The notes under the pieces: generated by a model
The model's database searches: none
Told to the model about the DNA's origin: nothing
What the model saw: only the letters and a program-made list of their open reading frames with translations
Translations under genes and position numbers: made by a program
In this document: positions 36,599 to 48,894 of the stretch, piece by piece
Numbering within the stretch: the stretch's first letter is position 1
Layout: each line of letters opens with the position of its first letter
Source of the DNA: Larix kaempferi
Taxonomy: Eukaryota; Streptophyta; Pinopsida; Pinales; Pinaceae
Assembly (NCBI GenBank): GCA_027924585.1
Contig: BSBM01001138.1
Span: forward strand, 11,961,001 to 12,025,000
DNA: 64,000 nt
Reading direction: 5' to 3'

Positions 36599-38625
36599 TG
36601 TCATGTCCCAAATTTGGCATTGGGTCACAATGGCCTAATCACATTTTCCCTATTCATTAGAGTTTGTCAAATTGATGCTAAAGGTCAAATAATTGCCAAG
36701 GAGAAAAATTACTAGTTTCCTAGGTTTGGGGTGGAAGCTTTGGGATTTGGAATAATGGGGATAATAAATTATGTTTGAACATTAGAATGGCATAAATATT
36801 TAATAAAGGAGATAAATAAATATATACAAGTGAAAATCAAAGTGGCATTTGATCATGAAGACACATGGAGGAACTGGGACCCACATATGGCTAGATTTCC
36901 CCACTACACTTGGCATCATTCTCTCACCAATTCGAATTCAAGGTGAATGGTAACATACTTGGGGGAGTCCAAAAGGTATTATTCATGGAATGACTCATCC
37001 AAGGTCGAAATATAGAGGAAGAGTAACTCCCATGGAAGAGGAAGAGGCAATTTGGAGCTAGTGAGACACTTGGGCTAGATTCCCTAGCTCTATGACAACA
37101 ATGATGAAGATGCTATGACACCTATGACACAAATCAGACTTGAAGGCTGACATATGACATATATAACATGCCAGGGCTAAAAATAGACTCCAAGAGGGCG
37201 CTCAAGGGTGTTAGGGCAGCTAAGATGCTTCCACATGTGATTTGGTGGAAGTGGGAGACTAGGAATTGGTGTACAAGTGGCGTTCTTTGGAATCTCTTCC
37301 CAACTTGAGTTGGCATGAGTCTCTTGGAAGGAATTCGACCCATGGAAGACATTAGAACTTTATAAATGTCAAAAACAAAGAATGAAACCAGCTTTTGATC
37401 ATTTGTAGAATTTGCAATTGCATTTGTGAAGAGGGAGAGCTAGTGGATGACTAGTTTCTTGCCTTGGCCAATTTCGAGGGTGAAAGATTCCCATCCAAGT
37501 TGGTAACTGGAAAGGCCATTCAGACCTTTCATTTGGAGCTTTAATGGAGTCTTTATTTGCAGGTGTAAGATACAGGGCAACTCATGGTTTCTTCTATTGC
37601 AGCTCACTCCTTCAACCATTTCCAGTTTTGATGGCATATTCTTGATCCTTGAGGGAGGGCATTTTTGGTGAGCTATTGTACTCTTTGGGGGAGCTTTTAA
37701 TGCCCCATTTATTTTTTAATATGAAGTAAATACTCTGTTCTTCATCTCCAGAAAGTTTCAAGTCGAAATTCCAAGTAGAAATGTATAAATCTCAATTTTA
37801 ATGAAAGAACAGTGCCATTTTCCCACTACCTTGTTGTGAATCAATGTAATGCTGATGATTTCGAATGAATGGATTATTCTCTGATATATTTGTGATCAAT
37901 ATACTGCCATGGATGTATTCTACAAGTTTCATGTACTGTACTTGAGCATTTGAAGCATTTTTACTCAGTTTAGTTGTGTTGGGAGGTGAAATAGTGCAAT
38001 TTCCCCAATGGTCGAATTGGGGATTTTTGCAGTTGAATGGGAGAGGGTGAGAACAGTTGTAATAATCCATTAATGGTGCATATGAGACTTTAATAACATA
38101 CTTAACACATTACATACCTCTTTTCATAAATTTGAGTGGGTTTGGAGGCATTTGGGAAGCCATTTTCAGTACTTACCCCAGGGGGATTTGAACCCCAAAT
38201 TACTAGTAAAATTGCATAATTGGTCCAGAATCTTAAGAGAGTTTGCAGAGGTCTTTTGGTGGCCATATGTCATCCATAAACATCATATTCAAGTTCTAAT
38301 ATCATTCATACACCTTCCTTGAAGATTTGAAGGCATTTGGAGTCAATTTGAGACCTAGAGACCAATACTAGTTAAAGGAAAATCACTAGTAAAGTTACCT
38401 ACATTGATCAGAATTGAAAGAGGATTTGCAGAAGTATTTTAAAGGTCCAAAGGCATCCCTGAAACACATATTTATGTTCTAATATTATTCATATACCTTC
38501 TCAGAAGATTTGGGATCATTTGGGGCAAATTTGGGACCTAGAGATCAAAACTAGTCAAAGGTCGAACTAGGGAAAAAAAGTGGAAAATTGCAATTTTAAT
38601 AAAATTCCTAGTAAGGGACATTACA
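36599..38625. mobile_element. Solo LTR, 2027 bp, with perfect CAAAG target duplication
   Basis: It starts TGTCATGTCCC and ends GGGACATTACA (complement TGTAATGTCCC), so the termini are inverted. It is flanked by identical 5-bp CAAAG (36594-36598 and 38626-38630). No primer site, polypurine tract or pol sequence is present, consistent with a solo LTR left by intra-element recombination of a large, probably gypsy-type, retrotransposon. Short frames inside (such as 37134-37352 and 37440-37637) are not credible genes. The 3' third contains degenerate ~185-bp internal repeats. Confidence 0.85.
38100..38580 (+). repeat. Degenerate ~185-bp internal tandem repeats in the solo LTR
   Basis: Two clear copies (about 38215-38395 and 38400-38580) share the order GAGGATTTGCAGA-GT, TCTAATAT.ATTCATA.ACCTTC, AGATTTG, CATTTGG, GACCTAGAGA and ACTAGT-AAAGG. 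A partial third copy lies before them. Confidence 0.7.
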
Positions 38626-38630
38626 CAAAG

Positions 38631-39121
38631 AATGAATTTTAAAGTCCCCAAATTCCTATATATTTATGTATCGTACGTAATGTCAATAGACAATCTGAGA
38701 ATTTATAGTAATAATGCAAGCCAATGAAAATTGAAAACCCCAATATTTTGGTTGGAAAAATTTCTACCATGTTGTGACATTCTATGAATAATAGAGACAA
38801 TGTTCTCAAATTTGTGAACAATGCAAACAATTTTGGATTCACTCTGATGAACATGGTAAGAAGAACCCAAACACTTTCCACCATCACCACTTCTAGCTAG
38901 ATGGAACATGTCAACGATTTCTACTAGTATGACCCAAATGGGGGGATAAATAGAGTTGTAGACCAACATGCTCAAAATATTGGTATGCTTAGGTTATTCG
39001 GGAGTGACCCTCATATCATTGATTAAAGAATCTAACATTTTTGTTGGGTATCATCTTCGAAATGAGAGGAAGTTATCATAGGGGATTGTTTATGTGTAGA
39101 TGCAAGGGTGTTGGCTTTAAA
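38631..39121. other. Short spacer between two solo LTRs
   Basis: About 490 bp of unrecognised DNA. Overlapping minus-strand frames (38639-38975) have no recognisable domain. Confidence 0.5.
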
Positions 39122-39126
39122 TAATA

Positions 39127-39894
39127 TGTTGACACGGTTCTGTCGACAAGGGGTTCACTTCGCACTGTCGACCAGACACCCTTAAGCATTGGACCAAAAA
39201 GGTTTTACCCTTTCCAGCAACACCCACAGAGTGAGTGAGGTCTCACCCGAGATGTATAAGGGGGGCTGCAGGACCAAGTTTCCGCATTTGGGAGAAGACA
39301 TGCGCTATCCCACTCTCAATCGACACAAGAAAGAGATTTGCATTCATGTTATAACGTCATATTATCACCCTAGTAATCCTTAACCGCATTACCATCTCAT
39401 ACTTAACGAATTAAACAAATCAACAAAGCATGTTTGAGGAATCTGCGGTACATAACATATTCGCAAAGACGTGTATTGTGATCTCAAGAAAACATCAGAT
39501 ATTGTGATAAACAGAAGACAGATATGCATATTAATCATAGTACAGAACCAAAACCATATAAATACTCCACATATCGATCCAAAAGACAGAAATACAGATA
39601 TATGCGAAGGTATCATCTCATATTTCACAACTCAAGAAAATGCCCTCAGGCTTACAATCGCACAAACAATTCTTCTCTTCTGATCCTCCGATGATTGATT
39701 ATATCTAAATATTACAATCTTATTTCTATTTATAGTGTGACTTGGCCATTACAAATGGTCCTAATGACCCATCTCTAACTAACTTAACTAATTACTTCCG
39801 GATATTTCGTCTTTGCGACCGCTCCTTTGTTCTTGTCTTTGACCCTTTCGCCGCTTGGGGTTCCGCACTTGCACGCTCTAACCCTGTGCCAACA
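39127..39894. mobile_element. Solo LTR, 768 bp, with perfect TAATA target duplication
   Basis: It starts TGTTGACACGG and ends CCCTGTGCCAACA (complement TGTTGGCACAGGG), so the termini are inverted. TAATA flanks both sides (39122-39126 and 39895-39899). No coding is present. Family not identified. Confidence 0.83.
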
Positions 39895-39899
39895 TAATA

Positions 39900-40422
39900 A
39901 AATATGAAATAATGTACAATTAATATTTCTTGTTTTCTACATTGGGGAACTAAAGCAAAGTGGGATATCCTAAGGGATTATTTAGTAGTAAAGGGGATTA
40001 TATTGCTTGTGTGTTCTACAATTATGAGGAGAAAGAAAGGCTAGCTGAGAGGAATTTTTGTTGTGGAAATGGGCCTAAATTCTATTAATTGGTTTAGATA
40101 TTTAGGAAATGGTTTGAGCATGAAAAACTAAATACATTGATAGTAAATTCACCCTTATTATTTCAGTTTCTGACACCTACAAAATTTTGTACCTATGGCT
40201 AGGAGGAAAAATGTCTCCATGGATATATTTTCTATGGAGATAAGTAATTTGGTTTGTATTATTTATATGTTGATGACTAATTATTGTGGATGTTATTTTT
40301 TATGAAATTATATAATTATTTTAAAAGATATAAGTATGACATTAACAATGGCTCAAAAAAAATAAAAAATTACATACATACATGCATATATATGTGTGTG
40401 TGTGTGTGTTTATTTTGTCATT

Positions 40423-40483
<61 letters not shown>

Positions 40484-40667
40484 CGTGTACAAATAAACAA
40501 TTAATGGGGATGACAATGGGGATGATGGCGATGACAATGGGGACAATGATAACAGTGATGACTATGACTAACTCAATATGGAGGTGCCTATGTGCGCATA
40601 GTTGGGGTCATGCGGGCTCGCCTAGGCTCCTCAGTCAAAAAGAAAAGTTATGACTTGGACATTCATG
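39900..40667. other. Spacer with microsatellites
   Basis: No gene is supported. It includes a (TG)n run near 40391-40409 and a 58-bp (AT)n run at 40425-40482, followed by a GATGACAATGGGGA-rich stretch (40505-40570). It ends at the first unit of the 545-bp array. Confidence 0.7.
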
Positions 40668-42513
40668 ACTAGACATGGGCAGCAATGACCTATGAATAGG
40701 GCCAACGTTAACACATTTTCAAACTATTTCTATATGCATTGAAATTTGACATGGACGGACTGTTCGCATGCCTTAACGATATGGGAGGGTTTCCAGACTC
40801 AATGATGACTCAGACACCGACCAATACTCTATATCTTTGATCTCGTCCTAGTTTCAATTGAAATTTCTCTCGTATTTTCATGCATGAATGTGCATCTCGA
40901 AATAATTTTACAAGAAACAACTAGAAGACATTGTACTGGGACTAGACATGGGCAACAATGACCTGTGGATGGGGCCAATGTTAAAAAAAATCAATCTATT
41001 TCTATATCAAATAAAATTTGACCTGGACAGACTGTTCACATGCCTTGATCATATGGGAGGGTTTCTAGACTCAAAGATGACTCAAACACTGGCCAGTACT
41101 CTATATATTCGATCTTGTCCTAGTTTCACTAGAAATTTCTCTTGGATTGTCATGCATGGAACTAGTCCCATCATACCCATCCGCTTCATGGTCGTGTTGA
41201 TATTTATATTCATCGCCCATGTCGTTCAAAACTAGCATCATGCCAAATAGGCCCATGAGATTGGTGGCAAGAAGAAGGCGCTAGATGACATTTCCTATTT
41301 AAATAATGGTTTTGTACTACTCTATGTGGAGAAAAAAACAAAGACAAGAAATAACGGATGAAGGTTGTGCAATTTATCAAGTACTTGTTTATTGACGTTA
41401 TTACCCTTGCACTAGATGCATGAACGTGCATCTCAAAATAATTTTAAAAGAAACAAATGGAAGACATTGTACTAGACTAGACATGGGAAACAATGACCTA
41501 TGAATGGGGCCAACGTTAAATTTTTTTCAATCTATTTATGTATGCATTGAAATTTGACATGGACAAACTGTTTGCATGCCTTGAGGATATGGGAGGGTTT
41601 CCAGACTCAAAGATGACTCAAAAACTGACCAATACTCTATATCTTCGATCTCGTCCTAGTTTCAGTTGAACTTTCTCTCAGATTGTCATGCATGGAACTA
41701 GTCCCATCATACCCATCCGTGTCATGGTTGTGCTTATATTTATATTCATCGCCTGTGTCATTCAAAACCAACATCATGTCAATTAGGCCCATGAGATTGG
41801 TGGCAAGAAGAAGGCGCTAGACGACATTTACTATTTAAATTATGGTTTCGTACTACTCTATATGGAGCAAAAAACTTAGATGAGAGAAAAAAAATACAAG
41901 AAATAACTGATGAATCTTGTGCAATTTATCAAGTACTTATTTATCGATGTTATTTCCCTTGCACTAGAAGCATGAACGTGCATCTTGACATGATTTTAAA
42001 AGAAACAACTAGAAGACATTGTACTGGGACTAGACATGGGCAACAATGACCCGTGAATGGGGCCAACGTTAATTTTTTTTCAATCTATTTATGTATCCAC
42101 TAAATTTTGACATGGACGGACTGTTCGCGTGCCTTGAGGATATGGGAGGGTTTCCAGACTCAAAGATGACTTAGACACCAGCTAGTACTCTTTATCTCCG
42201 ATATTTTCCTAGTTTCAGTTGAACTTTCTCTCGGATTGTCCCATCATACCCATTTGCGTCATGCATGGAACTAGTCCCATCATACACATTCACGTCATGG
42301 TCGTGTTGATATTTATATTCACCGGATGTGTCATTCAAAACCAACATCATGCCAATTAGGCCCATGATATTGGTGGCAAGAAGAAGGCGCTAGACGACAT
42401 TTCCTATTTAAATTATGGTTTTGTACTACTTTATATGGAACAAAAAACTCAGATGAGAGAAAAAAACAAAGACAAGAAATAACTAATGAAGCGTGTGCAA
42501 TTTATCAAGTATG
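40668..42513 (+). repeat. ~545-bp tandem repeat array, about 3.5 copies
   Basis: Units start with ACTAGACATGGG at 40668, 40941, 41476 and 42029. The first unit is a short version (273 bp); the next two are 535 and 553 bp. Shared markers are GGGAGGGTTTCCAGACTCAA, GGTGGCAAGAAGAAGGCGCTAGA and GTGCAATTTATCAAGTA. It has no coding capacity. The unit's terminal motif (AACAAAGACAA-AAAT..TGATGAAGCTTGTGCAATTTATCAAG) also occurs at ~46557-46615 and ~47075-47130 inside the adjacent CACTA element, so the array may belong to that element. Confidence 0.88.
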
Positions 42514-45500
42514 AGTCATTATGATGGATATGAGTTCCACCAGTAGGTTTTATGGGCTAGAATGAGTCTCGAGGTAAACATGGTCAAGTGGGTGAACATG
42601 GGTGTCGAGTCCTTCTTGTGAGATACAAGTGCCATGAGAACAAACCATATAAATACATATGAAAGAGAACAAACCAACTTAAAACATATAATTAAATACA
42701 TACCACGTACATTTCAACAATTTGATATCATTAATCTTCTTGTTCGTCCAACTTGTCATCTGTATCATCTGGTTTGAAGTTCATTTTGAAAGGAATGACC
42801 ATATTAGCATCATCATCAATGTCGTTAATTCCAATCATATCATCATCGTCTATATCATCATCCAGAACATGCTCTCCTACATTTGGTTTGACTTCTTCAG
42901 GTTCTTCGTCCCACACAATATCGTCAATATCATCTTCATCCAGAACATTGTCTCGCACATCTCCCTGAACTTCTTCGATGTATTCATCTGAAACATGAAC
43001 TAACTTCTCCTCTATGTCATCTTCTTCTTCAATTTCATCTTCTTCCTCTACAGTATACTTTACTGGCCTTCCTCTTAGATCATATCAAACAACATATGAC
43101 CAACCCGCTCTACCTGGAACCTCTGAGTAGAATACCTGTTTGCATTGGCTTGGAAGAACATAGGGCTCTAATCATTACTCAACACTCCTTGTATTAACCA
43201 TGATAAATATGTTTGCATGTTGAATAACAGTTCTATCAAGATCACGTTCATTCATTCGTAGCATGTACCATATGACATTGAAGATAACTAATTTGAAGGA
43301 ATTAAAGTCGCACTCAAGTATATCATCCAAAAACTCATAGAATCAATTTTCAGATTCTAGGGGATGTCTTTCACTCCTAGAGGAAACATTAGTAACCTGA
43401 AATACTGCAGTTATCCCACTAACATAAGTTTTCATCTTTTCATCCAACTTTTTGATGTGAAATTTGCAGCCATTGCACCACATAGCCTTGTGGTGTTTCA
43501 ACTGCAATATGCCAGACACATAAAAAAAACATATTGTCAATTCATAAACATATTTATACTTGGAAATTATGAAAATTAAGAAAAAAACACACCATATGCA
43601 TCAATATAATATTAAAAAAAACTAAGTATTATGGGTGAAAATGCTTCACTTGTTTATCTTTTAAACCATGCACTAAATCAATTTCCCTCTGAGTAAGATT
43701 TGTATCTTGTTTAAGTTTAGCTTCTTTGACCAATGTAGACACACCTTCCCATGTTAACCTACCATTATTAGACTCCTTACATCGTTCAACCCATATCTTC
43801 ATCCAATCAAGATTGTTTGTAATGTATAAATGCATTGCATCCCACTTTGAACCAACTGTGTTAAAATAAAACAATTCACCTATAATTAGTTACCATGGGA
43901 TACCTTCATATTAATAATTGATTATGTAGGAAGACTAAAAATTAAATAAGTACGACATACATAAAAACAAAAAGTCAAATGTATTATAAATATATATCCA
44001 CCATCTACTTACATCTCACTTTCCTCATTCTACCTTTCCCCAATAGGTTCTCCCCTTCAAATTTGTTGATGGATTTGACATCCCAAATGCAATCCACATT
44101 AATACTTGCAACTATTTGAGGACTATATTGAATAATATAAACCATGGTTTGATATACCATATATCCATTTACCATAGAACCCTCTGGATGTTCTCTTTGT
44201 CTGACCAAACCCTTGAGTGATTTCAAGTGTCTCACAACCATCCACATTGACCTTGTGTGTACAAGTCCACACTTTTCAATCTCCTCAACTTGATGTATGA
44301 GGTAGTGTTCTTGTGCATTGAAAAATGACGGAGGTAGATACTTTTTCATTTCACACATTAGATGAGGAATTTGTCTCCTCCAATACTTTATATATTCTTG
44401 ATCTATTTCTTTAGATGACAACCATCTACAAATGATGCAAGAAAATCACATGTTCCAACAAAAAAGTATATAGTCAACTTATTACAAGTTAAACACATGC
44501 ATGTAGTAAAAAATGAGTTGTACAATGAATTAATGAACATATTACACTTTGCATATAAATCGCAACTTACCTCATGTATTTTCCCAGATCATATATAATT
44601 TGTTTAACATTGTTGTCAAAGTTTTCTAGGAGAGATAGAGGTAGAACATAATGTAACAAAAAAAATGATCAATCATGATTTATTCCCAATTTAATTAGTA
44701 TAGAAAAAAGAACACTAACAAGATGTTTCACCAGTATACAAATATATACACCTGCAAAATATTTACCTTAATGAAGGTATGCCAATCATGAGTTTTTACC
44801 CCACCTAGTTCACCTTTCTTTGTTAGGATATTCTTCATGTTTAAAGAAAATCCAGTGGGAAATTTAATTTTCTCAATAACCTCTTTAACATCCTTACTTT
44901 GTTGCTTTATCAATAACCATGGAAGGGAACTTATATTTCGGGCATCTCCATCGCTATTTGAACGAATCACACTTTGCATTGCATGATTGGCCTCCTTAAT
45001 GTCATTACAAATCTTGACAATTTTTTCTTTATCTCTCCTTCCTTCTAATATTCGCCATAAGGTATATGTTACATTCTTCCCGATGTACATTGTAATATCA
45101 AACAAATGAACATTTTATAGATTCTCATAGTAGGGGAGCCTACTGAATTGCTCAGGATAACTTTTCATTCGTCGTGGAAGCACCTCATTATTGATGCCTT
45201 GATCATGACCTTCAATATGAAGCATAATTAAAGATATTAGAACAAAACTTGTCAATTAGTAAAGTGATCAAAATGCAATAAAAACATAAAATTTTCCAAA
45301 ATTTTCATGTATATGATACATAGACAATTTGATCCATACCTTGACGATTTGAATATAATTTATATTACTTCTTCCATAGATGAGTTGTCATTATTTGTGG
45401 TTTTAATCTAGTCTCTTCTTCCCATTGAAAATATATTTTTCAGTAGTCTGACACCTATGGTTCTTAGAAAGGAAGTGCCTATACTCATCAAACACCTCCT

Positions 45501-46835
45501 TTCCTAAACTTCTTGAATGATGACATTTCATCTTAGGACCACAAACTGGACATGCAAATTTACCCTTTGTTTGAAGACCTGCAATAGATGTATTAATTTT
45601 TATATCAATTATTTCAAGTATGTATAAAGAAGGGCTTATTTAAAAAACATGCATGATATAAACTTCATAAAATTAAACACTATTAAAGTGCAGGGTAATG
45701 TTATTATAACATACCACTGAAATGTGTTAGCCTTGGGGTATCGTGAATTGTCCATACAAGCATTGCATGGAATTGAAATTCCCTTTGTGCATTTGCTGGT
45801 CTATAGATATCATACATAGTCATGCCCTTCCATAACTCTAGTAACTCATCAATAAGAGGCTTGATATATACATTCATATATTTGCGAGGTAAAAAAATTG
45901 ACGGTGGTAACAAAAACTCACCTAACAATCTACAACATAAAAAACAGTATTTGTTAATGTAAAGAATATTAGTCATACATATTGCATCCAAATGTTATAT
46001 ATGATGGTCAACTAACATTAAAAATAGGGGAAAATCATCATGTACTAAATGTGACAAAAGATATTACATACCTTAGGAGTTGTGTGACACATGTGTTTGA
46101 CAAACCATTTACAACCTTTATGTTCACCAACAACAATATAGCAGAGGGAATAATTGTTTCCGAGCCTTCATAAAGAGGTTCACTTTCCCTTTGAAGTACA
46201 GGTATATCATAAGCACCATCAAACTGATTTCCATCATCATCCATTCCAACATTATTAAATTTCTCCTAGATAAATATATTTGTCCCATCTTCTTCATATT
46301 CTTAAACTGTGTTATCGACATCATTATATTCTTCCATAGGATCATTAGCTCGATCCTCAATATATTTATCTCCATGTTCTTGAACATGCACTTGTACAAA
46401 CTACACCTCTTCCTCTTCGAGCAATGCCATAGGGGGACCAATCTTTATAATTACAAACATTAAAGTAATATTAGCGTATATAACAAATATTTAAATGAAA
46501 CAAACACTTACAAATATAATATAGGAAAACAAATACAACAAAGACAAAGACAACTTAGATGAGAGCGAGAAACAAAGACAACAAATCAATGATGAAGCTT
46601 GTGTAGTTTATCAAGATATTTAAGAACATGTTGAAAAAATCTAGGAAAAATGATACTTTTCTTGACATGTAGGAAGAAATACACTTTTTGAGATATATAG
46701 TCACAATAACCATAAAAAAACATATTGATATTATTTTTCCTTCATCTTTATAATGTCATATTTTTTCTTTACATCACTTGGAGACCACAAGTTTTAAGTG
46801 GATGGCAAATTTCCCCAACCCAAGTTGGAAACCAC

Positions 46836-47010
46836 TGTTTAATTTACAAGGGGTCGATAGTTGAGGGATTAGGGGTTAATGACATCATTGGTCTGAGTAT
46901 TAGGGTTTAGGGTTTAAGATGGGGTAATTAGTGGTTAGGGATAGGGGTATTACTTAATGGTTTAGGGGTTTATAAGGGGTCAATGGCTAATGGCTTAGGG
47001 GTTAACAGGT
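46836..47010 (+). repeat. G-rich degenerate telomere-like repeats
   Basis: Irregular TTAGGG/TTTAGGG-like units (TATTAGGGTTTAGGGTTTAAG and GGTTAGGGATAGGGG), with a small opposite-strand cluster CCCCTAACCCCTAAC near 47215. They resemble the plant telomere heptamer but are degenerate. They sit in non-coding DNA of the CACTA element. Confidence 0.6.
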
Positions 47011-47254
47011 TATTGTCCATCCAAGAGTCCGGTGTACTTAGGAGTTGGTATTCTATATCGAGCAGCCAACTTGGGTGAGATAAAGAAACAAACACAACAA
47101 ATCAATGCAGTGAAGCTTGTGCAATTTATCAAGATGTTTAAGAATATGTTGAAAAAAATTAGGAAATTTTTTTATTTTTCTTAACATTTAAGATGAGAGA
47201 CACTTGTTACTCTTAACCCCTAACCCCTAACATGTAGGATTTATTGAGGAATTT

Positions 47255-47310
47255 GCATTTCCTTATGAATATTCATTTCCTTATGAATATTCATTTCCTT
47301 ATAAACATTT
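47255..47310 (+). repeat. 20-bp tandem repeat
   Basis: CATTTCCTTATGAATATT is repeated about 2.5 times just downstream of the transposase-associated domain frame. Confidence 0.8.
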
Positions 47311-47951
47311 ACAAAAACAATCTACAATACAAAGACATCTAATGAATAACTTACTAATGGATGATATTCATGCATGCCTTCAACGTGTCCATTGTTTCTA
47401 CAATGCCATTTAGTTGTTGTTATTAGAAGTCTCCTTATCTTCAAGCCCTTGCATCTTTTACAAGGGCAATAACATTTTCGATCCTTTGAAACCCCTGATG
47501 CAGATCCCACATCTCCTTGGCCTCCTTGAGGAATGTTATGTGACATTTTTCCTCACCAAATTCCGTATTATTAATAGCACAAAATAGGCTCTAGAGCCTT
47601 TGAAAACCGTCACAAGTATAGCAACAATGTTGAAGCTATTAGATATTTGGGCGTACGGATAAAGCATTAATTGAGTAAATCGTCGGTTTTCTAACACTAT
47701 GATGGGTTGAACGTCGAGTATCTGACAATTGTTGGGATTTAAAAACAAAACAAAAAAATACATGTAACTTCCGACAATTTTTTTGATTTTATCTGTACCG
47801 TTAGATTCCGCCGTCGTATTTTCCACCCATATGAGTTAGTGCAAGCATAGAGGGTAAGTTATTCAACAATGCTTAACAAGTATCTATCAACTGTAATTTT
47901 GATTCTCTTTTTGGATTATAAAATTATTATTTTTTTCCAAGGAATATATAT

Positions 47952-48223
47952 AACAAGTAACATGCCACAAAGTGACTAGTCCATGTCAAATATACAAAAT
48001 AAGTTTTAGGTTAAATATATAAATTGATAAATTAAAAAAAGAAATCATAAGAATATAAAAAATACAAAATTTGTCATATCACAAATTACTTATTCATATG
48101 ACAAATTTTGTATTTTTTATATTCTTATGATTTCTTCTTTTAATTTATCAATTTATATATTTAACCTAAAACTTATTTTGTATATTTGACATGGACTAGT
48201 CACTTTGTAGCATGTTACTTGTT
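47952..48223. mobile_element. Palindromic MITE-like element, 272 bp
   Basis: Arms of ~125 bp with axis at 48087.5 and a short asymmetric centre (CACAAATTACTTATT). Outer ends are AACAAGTAACATG and CATGTTACTTGTT. The arms are nearly perfect inverted repeats, suggesting a young insertion or strong hairpin constraint. Left-arm features (CATG.-ACAAAGT, TAGTCCAT, AAATAAGTTT, AAAATTTGTCATAT) recur in the same order at ~3165-3320, 8045-8210 and 12990-13160 of the transporter tandem units, so relatives exist there. No target duplication was recognised. Confidence 0.85.
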
Positions 48224-48339
48224 GTAAAATTGAATGAATCTAGATGAGGAGAGTAACAACTACAACCATTTCAATTATATATAATTGACTTTTCTTTTGT
48301 AAGTATCTTGTTTGATTAATGTATTGTTAATTGTTTGAT

Positions 48340-48480
48340 CATATTATGAAAAAAATCATTAATTCTTTATTTAAAAATTCACAATTTTTTTTTTATGAAC
48401 TTTAACCATTAATAAATTTATGTGAACTTAAAGTGAAGGACAATAAAATATTGGAAATCAAATTATTGTGTATAAAGCTA
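48340..48480 (-). repeat. Dispersed repeat shared with the tandem units
   Basis: On the minus strand this reads AATTTGATTTCCAATATTTTATTG... ending in TTTTTAAATAAAGAATTAATGA and ATCAAACAATTAACAA. That matches about 2940-3085 in unit 1 and the equivalents in units 2 and 3, in the same motif order. Confidence 0.7.
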
Positions 48481-48894
48481 GGCATAGAAAAAAACCCTAA
48501 AAATGATTTACATGACATGAATAATTTTTATTTTTATTGTAATTAAATTAAAAATTAAAAATTTTGATTAGTTATGGAGATTAATTCAAAAGCTTAAATG
48601 TGAATTTCAAAGTTTGTGATGTTTTGTTATCTAGAAGATGTGACAGTTAAAGTATAAGGTTTAGCTAATAAATTTATGTTGTTTGAAAGTGGTAGAAGAA
48701 CTACCTCATTGATGACATAAAAGGGAATTAGTCCCACTATATAAATGGACTTCATTGTAATAAACGATATATTATTTACATGAGTTTGTGACTTCGTAGT
48801 AATAAAAACATATTATTTATTGAGTTAGATGAGTCTTTTTTTTCATGTTTGCTAGTCTTCATGCAAATCAAGAAACCTAATTTGGTCTCAAAAC

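Larger units (their letters stand above)
42731..47546 (-). pseudogene. CACTA (En/Spm) transposon transposase region, defective
   Basis: Minus-strand domains run in the order typical of plant CACTA elements. A transposase-associated zinc domain comes first (CYCPCKRCK...KWHCRNNGH, 47322-47546). Next are PLYEGSETIIPSAILLLVNIK (~46040-46190), then a TNP2-type segment (PLIDELLELWKGMTMYDIYR, FHAMLVWTIHDTP, 45704-45900) with a zinc motif CPVCGPKMKCHHSR after it. A DUF4218-like section follows (44005-45105; KTHDWHTFIK, LPPSFFNAQEHYLIHQVEE, REHPEGSMVNGYMVYQ), then DUF4216-like (43060-43540; FYEFLDDILECDF, QVFYSEVPGRAGW) and an acidic tail. About 200 codons expected between the second and third blocks are absent. 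Frames are broken by stops and spacers that may be introns. I did not find CACTA termini. Confidence 0.85.

Noticed and set aside
37134-38070. Several minus-strand frames
   Set aside because: Inside the 36599-38625 solo LTR; short, no domains.
40668-42513. CRISPR-like regular array
   Set aside because: Units are ~545 bp and homologous throughout, without short repeats separated by unique spacers; plant nuclear context.
42753-42968. Serine-rich plus-strand frame
   Set aside because: Antisense shadow of the acidic GAT/GAC-rich tail of the CACTA transposase.
47837-47841. TAGTG as the CACTA 3' terminus
   Set aside because: No matching CACTA end with target duplication was found near the array, and the adjacent bases lack the usual terminal sequence.
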